Assembly: GCA_949126835.1 (NCBI GenBank)
Contig: OX421496.1
Location: 24,389,844-24,453,843, forward strand
Length of the DNA stretch: 64,000 nucleotides
Source of the DNA: Anisus vortex
Lineage: Eukaryota > Mollusca > Gastropoda > Planorbidae
Direction of reading: 5' to 3'
Shown: positions 34,601 to 46,600 of the stretch, piece by piece
Layout of the letters: each line of letters starts with the position of its first letter
Numbering within the stretch: the stretch's first letter is position 1
The notes under the pieces: model-generated
Told to the model about the DNA's origin: nothing
The model's input: only the letters and a program-made list of their open reading frames with translations
Database searches by the model: none
Position numbers and translations under genes: made by a program

Positions 34601-37600
34601 AAAAAAGTAAGGTTTTACATTGCATTGCATTGCCTAGTTATTATACTTATACACAGTTCTTTTATTTCCTCTATTTGATTTATTACAAAAAGGTTTTATT
34701 TCATCTATTTGATTTATTACACAGGGGTTTTATTTCATCTATTATTAGACAGTTAATTATTATTAACCTTATTACAAAGGTTTTTTTTCCATCTATTTGA
34801 TTTATTACACATGTTTTTTTTTTTCATCTATTTGATTTATTACACAGGGGTTTTATTTCATCTATTTGATTTATTACACAGGGGTTTTATTTCATCTATT
34901 TTATTTATTACACAGGGGTTTTATTTCATCTATTTTATTTATTACAAAAAGGTTTTATTTCATCTATTTGATTTATTACAAAGGTTTTTTTTTCATCTAT
35001 TTGATTTATTACACAAGGGTTTTATTTCGTCTATTTTATTTATTACACAGGGGTTTTATTTCATCTATTTGATTTATTACACAGGAGTTTTATTTCATCT
35101 ATTTGATTTATTACACAGGGGTTTTATTTCATCTATTTGATTTATTACACAGGGGTTTTATTTCATCTATTTTATTTTTACACAGAGGTTTTATTTCATC
35201 TATTTTATTTTTACACAGGGTTTTATTTCATCTATTTGATTTATTACACAGGGGTTTTATTTCATCTATTTGATTTATTACACAGGGGTTTTATTTCATC
35301 TATTTTATTTATTACACAGAGGTTTTATTTCATCTATTTGATTTATTACACAGAGGTTTTATTTCATCTATTTGATTTATTACACATGGGTTTTATTTCA
35401 TCTATTTGATTTATTACACAGGGGTTTTATTTCATCTATTTGATTTATTACACAGAGGTTTTATTTCATCTATTTTATTTTTACACAGGGGTTTTATTTC
35501 TTCTTTTTTATTTATTACACAGAGTTTTTATTTCATCTATTTGATTTATTACACATGTGTTTTATTTCATCTATTTGATTTATTACACAGGGGTTTTATT
35601 TCATCTATTTGATTTATTACACAGAGGTTTTATTTCATCTATTTGATTTATTACACAGGGGTTTTATTTCATCTATTATTAGACAGTTAATTATTATTAA
35701 CCTTATTACAAAGGTTTTTTTTCCATCTATTTGATTTATTACACATGTTTTTTTTTTCATCTATTTGATTTATTACACAGGGGTTTTATTTCATCTATTT
35801 GATTTATTACACAGGGGTTTTATTTCATCTATTTTATTTATTACACAGGGGTTTTATTTCATCTATTTTATTTATTACAAAAAGGTTTTATTTCATCTAT
35901 TTGATTTATTACAAAGGTTTTTTTTTCATCTATTTGATTTATTACACAAGGGTTTTATTTCGTCTATTTTATTTATTACACAGGGGTTTTATTTCATCTA
36001 TTTGATTTATTACACAGGAGTTTTATTTCATCTATTTGATTTATTACACAGGGGTTTTATTTCATCTATTTGATTTATTACACAGGGGTTTTATTTCATC
36101 TATTTTATTTTTACACAGAGGTTTTATTTCATCTATTTTATTTATTACACAGGGGTTTTATTTCATCTTTTTTATTTATTACACAGGGGTTTTATTTCAT
36201 CTATTTTATTTATAACAAAAAGGTTTTATTTCATCTATTTGATTTATTACAAAGGTTTGTTTTTCATCTATTTGATTTATTACACAAGGGTTTTATTTCA
36301 TCTATTTTATTTATTACACAGGGGTTTTATTTCATCTATTTGATTTATTACACAGGGGTTTTATCTATTTGATTTATTACACAGGGTTTTATTTCATCTA
36401 TTTGATTTATTACACAGGGGTTTTATTTCATCTATTTGATTTATTACACAGGGGTTTTATTTCATCTATTTGATTTTTACACAGAGGTTTTATTTCATCT
36501 ATTTTATTTTTACACAGGGTTTTATTTCATCTATTTGATTTATTACACAGGGGTTTTATTTCATCTATTTGATTTATTACACAGGGGTTTTATTTCATCT
36601 ATTTTATTTATTACACAGAGGTTTTATTTCATCTATTTGATTTATTACACAGAGGTTTTATTTCATCTATTTGATTTATTACACATGGGTTTTATTTCAT
36701 CTATTTGATTTATTACACAGGGGTTTTATTTCATCTATTTGATTTATTACACAGAGGTTTTATTTCATCTATTTTATTTTTACACAGGGGTTTTATTTCT
36801 TCTTTTTTATTTATTACACAGAGTTTTTATTTCATCTATTTGATTTATTACACATGTGTTTTATTTCATCTATTTGATTTATTACACAGGGGTTTTATTT
36901 CATCTATTTGATTTATTACACAGAGGTTTTATTTCATCTATTTTATTTTTACACAGGGGTTTTATTTCATCTATTTTATTTATTACACAGAGGTTTTATT
37001 TCATCTATTTGATTTATTACACATGGGTTTTATTTCATCTATTTGATTTATTACACAGGGGTTTTATTTCATCTATTTGATTTATTACACAGAGGTTTTA
37101 TTTCATCTATTTTATTTTTACACAGGGGTTTTATTTCTTCTTTTTTATTTATTACACAGAGTTTTTATTTCATCTATTTGATTTATTACACATGTGTTTT
37201 ATTTCATCTATTTGATTTATTACACAGGGGTTTTATTTCATCTATTTGATTTATTACACAGAGGTTTTATTTCATCTATTTTATTTTTACACAGGGGTTT
37301 TATTTCATCTGTTTATTTATTACACAGAGGTTTTATTTCATCTATTTGATTTATTACACATGGGTTTTATTTCATCTATTAGATTTATTACACAGAGGTT
37401 TTATTTCATCTATTTGATTTATTACACAAAGGTTTTATTTCATCTATTTGATTTATTACACAGAGGTTTTATTTCATCTATTTGATTTATTACATAAGTT
37501 TTTTTTAAAATCTATTTTTTTATTACTCAGGGGTTTTATTTCATCTATTTTATGTATTACACAGGGGTTTTATTTCATCTATTTTTCTTTTTATTCAGGT

Positions 37601-40600
37601 AAATGAAGTTGTTCAGTATTTACTTGTTATGGATCAAAAGAAAATACCTATAAAAAAAAGAGGTACTCTCCTTTTTTTGTATACAGAAAATTCATGTTTG
37701 TTTCAGCATCTTGATTGATCTCTTGTTTCAATGACTTCTTTTAAAATGACAAAATCTGTTATAACTAATTTTGAACATTATTTTGTAAACAGATATTGTC
37801 AAAGTAGTTCTCAGAGACTGCAGTAAAGCATTTCCAGTTATAATTGAACAGGCTGCATTCAAGTTAGAAAAGGTTGGCTTTTATAAATCATAAAAATTGT
37901 ACTTCTGAACATAACTGACTATTTTAGCATTATTTATAAACAGGGCTGTATAGTCGTATTTAAAGTCAAAGTCGTTAGTCGAAAAAGTCTAGATGCTAGA
38001 GAAAGTCAATTTCAAAGTCGAAGTCGGCATTTGAAAAACAAATTAGGCCTTTACAAAAAGTTGAAGGAAAGTAACAAAATCTAGCTTATATATTTTACCA
38101 AACCACTTCCTTTTTCTTATATTAATATTAAAGCATTGTAAATCGTGTTGTTTAATTTCGTTTGTTTGTTGTTGTTTTTTTGTTTCGTTTTCCGGTAATT
38201 TTTACTCTTAACATTAAACAAAAAAATATACAAAGTTATTTTACAGACTTATACAAATCTTGTTCAATATAAATAAAATCTTATTTAACACTTTGTGGCC
38301 GGAGTTTTTTTAGCTGTTTTGACGGAGTTTTTTTTCAACTTATTTTGTATATCCCAGAATTTTATTTTTTTCTGCATCAAATTTTGTAAATATATTTAAG
38401 TGTCATATATCAAATTAAAGGTAATTGGATGCTTAATGAAAGTGTATAACTTTTATTTTAAAATACTCTAATTAACAATCTTTAAAAAAAAAAAAAACAA
38501 TTTTTTATATAAAAAAACACATAATTTGACATAAAAAAATTAGCTAAAATTTTTTTTTAAATTAAAAAAAAGAACAAAATGAAACAAAACTATTAAATTA
38601 TCAAACACTGTCCATATTTCTAACAATATCACTATAAGACATAATAATATAGTACTTGGTCTGCTAGTACTTGCCATTTCTTTATCCGTCACCATTACAA
38701 ATTCAACAACAAGAAATAAAGGAGAAAAAAAAAAATTAATAAAAGTATATAAAACAGCACTTTTCACAATGAAAATCAAATGCGAAATGTTATTTTGATT
38801 TCTGTTTAATAGGAAACGGAAGTTATTTTTATTTTTAAAAACATGGATTAGACGTAAAACATTAAAAACAATTAGAACCCAAAACGACACCACTCGTGTC
38901 GTTCCGTCAAAATTGAGTAGACCGATCGACACGGCTCGTGTCGTTCCGGCCACAAAGGGTTAACGAACTATATTTTAAAAAAAAATTCTGTCCCACTTTT
39001 AAATTTCTTCATTATATAAACAAAATCAGTAATAATGTGATTAATGGTGACCTATACTTTGACGTGCGCAGAAGTACTAATATTGACGTCGCTAATATAA
39101 TAAATAAAGCAAGTTAATACATTTACTATACGTTTTTAGCATTAGAACCTAAGCACGATTATCTAGAATGTTGTTTAATTATTACATAGGTAGAATTGCA
39201 GTCAAATAATTTTAAGCCTACCACTTAACTAAAAGTCGCAAAAAAGTCCAAAAGTCAACATTCGAAACCCAGTTAAAAGTCAAAGTCGTGAGTTTTACCG
39301 CCGACTATACAGCCCTTTTTATAAATATATATAAAGGACAATAAAGGCAGAACAAGATAAATGTCTAAAACAGAAATCTAATGGGAATATGTTTATCCAC
39401 CTAAAATAGTGCCAACTATTATTACTATTAAGAGTTAAAAAAAAAGAAATATATAAATACTAATTATTGTTATGACCACAATCCCCTTGTGGTCAGAGTC
39501 GTGTAAATATAAAATATTGTTAGTCCTAGGGTAGACTTTGGTTTATATTATTTATACTTTAGCATTACACGTACTCCTTATTGTCCTGGGAACAAACTCA
39601 GGATTTGCGTTCAAACCTTTCCTTGACGTTGTAGTTGTAAAAAAATATATTTTATGGTATCTCGAAACTGCCTAGCAAACAGTCACACAGTGCGCGGAAT
39701 GCCTTAAATACGGCGAGGTACAGACCCATTAATAGGAGGGGTAAAAATAATGGTACCATTTACTTTAGCCTATAAATACTATAATAAAAATGATAGTCTA
39801 ACATGATCTCCATTGAATGTAGTACTAAACTATTCCAGAATTTGCAAAGAGGATTTCTTAGAATTTTTGCAGTCGCTACTAAACAGACAAAATGACAACC
39901 ATAAAAGGAAATGGAAATTCTAGTCCTGCCTACAAAACTCGCGTTGGGGAGAGAGAAGATAAGCAATATGTGTTCCAGTATTGGGTACTATGTAACATTA
40001 TTTTATTCATGGAAAAACATTTAAACCAAACTAAAAATGCAAAATACTTAAGAGTATTAAGAGTATAATAATAATTATAATAAATGAAAAAATCACCATG
40101 AAATCCACATGTTTATGAAGTAATTGAAAAATGAAACAAAACTTAAGCCTTTATAAAAAGGAATTGTTATAAATGTAAAAAGAATATTTTAAAACCAAAA
40201 TGCTACATAGAGTATACAGCTTCTGCATTATGCCTTTAGCTAGTCCATTTTATCGATTCTAGAATGGTTATAGGAGGCAGTGTATTTCAGACTATACACA
40301 AAAGCATGTGGGCAGAGAAAATAGATTAAACAACCTTACTGACTAGAGTACCTTAAAGTAAAGCTGAAATGGTGAATGATGTTAAAGCAATAAGGTAGGG
40401 TGCAGAAAGAGACAATAAATATAATAATCTTGAATTGAGCAAACTTAAGTTAAATCCATAAAAAGCTAGCCAGCTTGTGCAGACTGAAGGATAATACTAC
40501 AGTAGGATTCATTTAGTACAATTAAAACTCTACAAGAAGAGAATATTAACTTGCAATACTATAAAAAAAAAATCAAGAATGTATTCCTGGAGATTAGCGA

Positions 40601-43600
40601 CGCTATTTTGGGACAGAGAAGAAAATAAAATCAATGGTTCTCAAATGCTCCCAGACAGACTTGCCATATACTTTTTTTTTCTTTTATTACGGTAGATTAG
40701 AACTATGTTAAAAGAGATTTACCTTGTTCTTCTTTGCTCTGATTTAATTAGGTATATCTGTTTGTTTTAAGAGAGAGACTTACCTTGTACTTTTTCTCTA
40801 AATAGGTTTTACCTGTGTTTAAGATGGACTGACTTTCCTTGTACTTTTTTTCTCTGATATTACATTCACTTTTCAGTCTTATTTATTGAAAGTATTCACA
40901 TTTTTTTCTACTATCTCCCCCCCCCCCCTTCCTTTTCTCCTTTCAGGTTTTTGGATTCAAACTAGTTGAGCTTGATGATAAAATGAAAGGTTCATATATA
41001 ATGATCTCAAAAATCACACAAAGCCTTGGAGAAAATATTGAATGGTGAGTTTCTTCTTTCTTTTTATATTTATATACCTGTCTTGACTTTTATAAAGCAT
41101 GTTTATTAATGAATATGTAATATTTTAGAAAACTACTGTTAATTTATATCAATAGTACTAGTTGATACTAGTTGGTAAAAAATTAAAGTGTCGGCCCTAA
41201 TACATATGAATATATGTGTATATGAATATAATATTTTAACAATGATTCATTTTTTCTTTCTCTTTTAGGTCATGTGAAGACAATGTGAAACTGGCTTTGG
41301 TTTCTGTTATCCTTGGAATGATATTTATGAATGGAAACATTATTTTTGAAGGTTTAGAGCATATTTTTTAAAATTTTGTTCTCTTTTTTTCGTTATGAAA
41401 TTTGGGATTATATTTTTTACATTGAGTTGAGTTTCCAAATTTGTAAAGATTTTTGAAAACTTCTTTTCAGATGAAATGTGGCAAGCCTTAAAGAAACTTG
41501 GATTAAGTCCTGAGTAAGTATAGCTTTGAATCATGGGTGGAAAGATAGCAAAAGATTACAAACAAAATGTCTTATTTCAAGAATAATTTTTCTCCTCACC
41601 AAAACATTTTTTTTCCCAGAGAGAAACATGCAACATTTGGCAATGTGAAAAGTTTAATCCTGGAGGACTTTGTTAGACAAGGTTATCTGGAAGTTGTGCA
41701 ACAAACCAATGAGGAACAACCTAAGAAATCTATTTCCTGGGGACAAAGAGCTCACCATGAGTTGACCAAACAAAATGCATTAGAACTTGTCTGCCAAGTA
41801 AATGATTTTTACAAGATATTTTTTTATTTATAAGTATATTACATTTATAAGACACAATTATTGTTGTTTTCATTTAATTGGTCAAAGAAATTTTAGTCTG
41901 CTTTGTACACAAATATATATACAAGTAAAGTTTGACTGTTTTTATTTCATAAGTGAAGTTAATAGTTGAGTTCAACCAGTTTCTTTGTCCATGACCATAG
42001 ATTTGGGAATTGTGTGGCCTGCAGACTTTCCAGCCACCTTAAACTTTGCCCTTACTTATGTCAGGTAACTTGTCAGAGCTGATTAGACAGAGACTCTTAA
42101 AGACCCTGGAAATTATTATTTTTTTTTACCAGGGCTTGAATCCAAAACCTTTCAAAATGGCACGTAGTCTATATTTGCAAAAAGACAGCAGCCCATCTAT
42201 ATTGTCAATGTTATATTTTCAAAAAGACAGCAGCCCATCTGTCACAATTCTGGATTTAATAGTGACTATTAGCACTTAGATAGATAGCAGTGTATAACTA
42301 GAACCTTAGATTAGCTTAAGTTAGCTAGAATAGAGAGAAGGTTAGTCTGACGTCACTATCTTCTCCCTCCCTTACGCAATTACATCTCCCCATCACTCTT
42401 TCTCACCTGTTTCTCTACCCTTCACTATACTCTTGTACTACGCCCAAATTCAGAGTCTACTGACTAATACGATTCAACTTGGTACTACATCTTGGTTGAA
42501 TGGGTACGAATGTGTTAGTTAGAATGTATATATTTTATCCTATGCTATATTAATGTATTCATATCATGTCTTAATGTATTTATATCTTGTGCTATTTTAA
42601 CGCATGTGTAGACAGTCATTACTCGATCCCTCACTCACCCCCCCCTCTTCGCGCCCCCGCCACCCCCCCCCTTTATACCCCCTCAGCTTAGCGGCACGTT
42701 ATGCAATTGCTTTGAGACGGTCGTTCCCTGAGCGAGTCATGACTCGATCCCTCACTCACCCCCTCCTCTTCGCGTCCCAGCCACCCCCACCCCCTTTTAT
42801 ATCCCCTCAGCTTAGCGGCATGTTATGCAATTGCTTTGAGACGGTCGTTCCCTGAGCGTTGACCAAAGAACCCAGTTCGCACACATATAACTAATTCTCG
42901 TCCGAAACCCCCCCCCCAGCCACTTGAGTTAACTACTTAAAATTCTACCAAAGGGAGATAAATTCCCCCACTCAGCATGACGTCTGTATCAATTGTCTTT
43001 CATCTAGACCCCTCTCCCCCCCCCTTTCCGCCCTCGCAACCCCGACCCCCAATCCATTTTTGGCTCCAATAAGCTTTTCTTATGCAAATGTATATTCAAT
43101 CTAGCCAATGAGAATAGGATGTAATTAAATGTAAGCCAACCAAATTAACCTTGGGTCAGGTGACTAATGTTCACGAAAAGCCCGCCCAACTAAACTAAAG
43201 CAGATCTCCCCCAGCTCCCGAGCTAGACACATCGTTTTGGTCTAGCTCCCGAATTGTTACTTGGACTTGCAGATACTTAGCCAGTAATCGTAATTCCCTC
43301 ATTATAGTTACGTAGCCTAAACTTGGATTCCGCAACAACACAGTATATTGAGTGTTAGACGTTCCTGTGCATATATCTCAAGCATTGTATCTCCCCTGCA
43401 TGTTAGTATGTGTATCTCATCATTAGATATTGAAGTTGAATCATAAATAAACACCTGAAACGTAACCAGAGACTTGCTTGCCTAACTTAGAACTGTCTGT
43501 TTGTGTGTGTTTAACAACATCTAAGCGAGCCAGTAGAGAACAAATAAATATTCCAGGTCAACCACAGCATCGGCACCTCATACCTCTAAGACAACCAGCC

Positions 43601-46600
43601 ATTATTACCCCCCTCTCAATTGCCACGTCGTGACAAAGTGGGACCTCGTGTCCGGGATTATCTGAACTTCAAGCCGTTCAGCGCACTGTCAACAGCAACA
43701 ACCCGAGGACTACGCCGATTCTGAAACCGACCCTGGATGGGGGCTCATCTCTCTACAACACAAAGACTCTAAGCCAGCAACCAGACCCGTCATCCCAACG
43801 CCAGCAACCAGATCCATCAACCCATCAAACCAGGCTCGCCACCTTACGCAGCCTACGCCACCCCAGCCTACGCTTACGCCACCCCAGCCTACGCCTACGA
43901 CACCCCAGCCTACGCTTACGCCACCCCAGCCTACGCCTACGACACCCCAGCCTACGCTTACGCCACCCCAGCCTACGCCTACGACACCCCAGCCTACGCT
44001 TACGCCACCCCAGCCTACGCCTACGTAACCCCAGCCTACGCACCCCAGATACGCCAACCTAAGCCACCCCAGATTCGCCACTCCGAGCAATCTACGCCAC
44101 CCCAGCCAACTCACCCCATTAAGCCAGGCTCGCCACACTACGCCAGCCTACGTCACCCCAGACACACCAGCAACCAAATTTGCCACCCCATTACGCCAGA
44201 TTTGCCGCCCCAACCGCCAGGTCGCCATCCTCTGGCCCCGCATCAACGTACCGGCACCCGAGACGTCAGCAGAGAGACCCACCGCCGCCGCATCAGCCTG
44301 CCCGACAACTAGAGACCGCCGAGAACCCGACAACTGCCCTGTCAACCTCCCCGTAGGAACCCGCCGTAGTTCCCGGTATCCAAACCCGGGAAAATAGACA
44401 CTAACATTAACCGCTAATCCAGTCCCGGCACGGGGAAAGAGAACTCCTAACCAGCCCGAAGTTATCCGCACCAATAGCGCCGAGCGCCATATAAACGATA
44501 ACTTTATGATTGGATGTACGTGTGTTAGTGTATGTGTGTAAAATTCTGGAATTGCTGTCTGGTGAGTACCATTTTGAGTTGTATTACGTTAGCTAAACTC
44601 TGAACCCCAACACCCCTCCTATATTTTCCTTCCTATCTCGCTATATCTCTGTCCGCCTCTAGTATCTTAATCTCGCCTCACTCTGTTACTATGGCGGAAG
44701 GTGTACTATTGCGTAAGCAGTTGAGAGAAGAGGCTATAGCTATAGGCTACATTGACTCAGACATCACTAAATACGTAGTAGAACAGGTAGCGGCCCATGA
44801 GGCCAAGACGGAGAGACTTAGATTAGAACAGGTGGCTAGAGAGGAGAGAGCAGAACAATTAGAAAGAGAAGATAGGCTTAGAGTAGAACAATTGGCTAGA
44901 GAGGAGAGAGCAGAACAATTAGAAAGAGAAGATAGGCTTAGAGTAGAACAATTAGCTAGAGAGGAGAGAGAGAAACATAGGTTAGACGAGGAAGCACGCA
45001 GGGCACACGAATTCAGATTAGCTGAATTAGCAGCAAGTGTTAGGGCCCCCGATAACAACGACAACCCAAACTCCCCCTCATCATTTAGTTCAGCCACCCC
45101 CAACCATCCCCTCCCCAGACATGCTTCTCTATGGACCGACGTCCACGACCCCCGTTTAGAACAGTTTGACATCTACCTCCGGCGGTTTAGCGACTGCATG
45201 GAGCTGAATGAGGTCCCCCCAGAATTGCATTGTAGGATCCTCGTCTCCACTCTGAGAGGAGAGGACTACGAGGCTTACTGTAAACTGGCCCCAGAAGACA
45301 GGGAGTCATGCGCTGCACTGAAAAACGCGCTCTTAAACCGGCACCAGTTGCACGCGTCCCACTACCAGAAAAAGTTTCGGTCGTCCACGCTACGACCAGG
45401 GGAGAATTACACCCGATTCGCGGAACGAATACAATCCTACCTTCTTAAGTGGGTTGAGTTGGGAAATATCGAGCAGTCATTCGACGGTATGGTCACCCTC
45501 CTAATGACTGAGCAGGTAGAGTCACAAATGACACCTAAACTCAAGGCCTTCCTGATACAACACGGGATCGAAGGGTTACCCTCCTCCCTACAAAGCGCAG
45601 ATAGATTTCTGCAAGCCAACAAGGTAGAATCGTCCCACCCCCGGGAGAAATCTCTCTCACATCCCGCTTCCCGACAGGAAAATGGGAGGTCGACACGGCC
45701 ACCGGGCCATCTGTCCCGCCCGGGTCACCCACAGTCACCCTGGAATAACTGGGACAACCACCGCACCAACCCTCCCCCACTAATCAGTCAAACCAGCTTC
45801 CCGTCGTCCCGACCGGGTCCACCCCAACCCAGACCCCCCCCGCCCCCTCAAGACTCCCGACGTGCGGGCCAACCATACCAACCGACCAGGGCACAAACCA
45901 GCACCGGGCAAACCCAATCGACTCGACAAGGTAACTCCACTGGGCCACAGCCTAATGCACATACCGGCCCTAATCACTCCCAGAACCCCCCCGAGGAGTA
46001 TACACCATCACCCTTTGCCCTGCGGACACCCCCCGGGCGCAAGACCCAGAAACCGACACCCCCCCGCTTACACCCTCCGACAAACCGGAAACCAAGACAG
46101 AAAGAAATATAGAGATCAACTCTAAAAGAGCCAGGGCCCTTCTCGACTCAGGATGCCAGATCGATGGGTTCGCTAAGACCTCCTTCGTGAGTCCCTCCGA
46201 TTACACCGGCGAGTCAATCCAATATAGAGTGGTAACGGGAGAAGTTGAGTCCCTCCCAACCGCCAAGGTTCACATCAAGTCACAACCATACACTGGCACG
46301 GCTACCTTAGCAGTCCGAGCCAAATTACCCTATGACGTCATCCTGGGGGAACGATACGTCAACCTTGCCGATGTCCCCCTCCCTCCCCTAGCCTCAGTGG
46401 CCACACGCGCGCACCCTGACCCTGTTCCCCACCCTCTCGAGGAATCCCCCACGGCCCACGAATTCCTGCGGGCCCAACAGGAAGACTCGACCCTGGCCCC
46501 ACTGTTCGCTAAGGTCGGTCAAAACCCAGACCCCCCGAAACCCCACTCGTTTATTCAAAAAGGGAAACGACTGTTCCGACGGTCCAGCCTCCCTGACGGA

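Noticed and set aside
34811..37485. Chains of plus-strand open frames reading [17 protein letters not shown]
   Set aside because: They are translations of the 34-bp satellite, whose unit length moves the frame, and they lie within an NSMCE3 intron. They are not hydrophobic proteins.
38540..38953. 137-codon minus-strand frame inside the nested TTAA element
   Set aside because: It has no transposase motif and an AT-rich composition, and its end overlaps the terminal inverted repeat.
43639..43657. Assignment of the primer-binding site to a particular tRNA
   Set aside because: The sequence after the LTR begins TGGGACC as expected, but I could not match it to a named tRNA 3' end with proper spacing. 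It is kept only as a candidate.
43710..44474. Gly/Trp/Arg-rich minus-strand frames in the retrotransposon leader
   Set aside because: They mirror the 42-bp tandem repeat and oppose the element's direction.
44747..45977. Long minus-strand frames opposite gag
   Set aside because: They are shadows of the coding strand; the Ser/Leu-rich one reflects the gag coiled-coil repeat.
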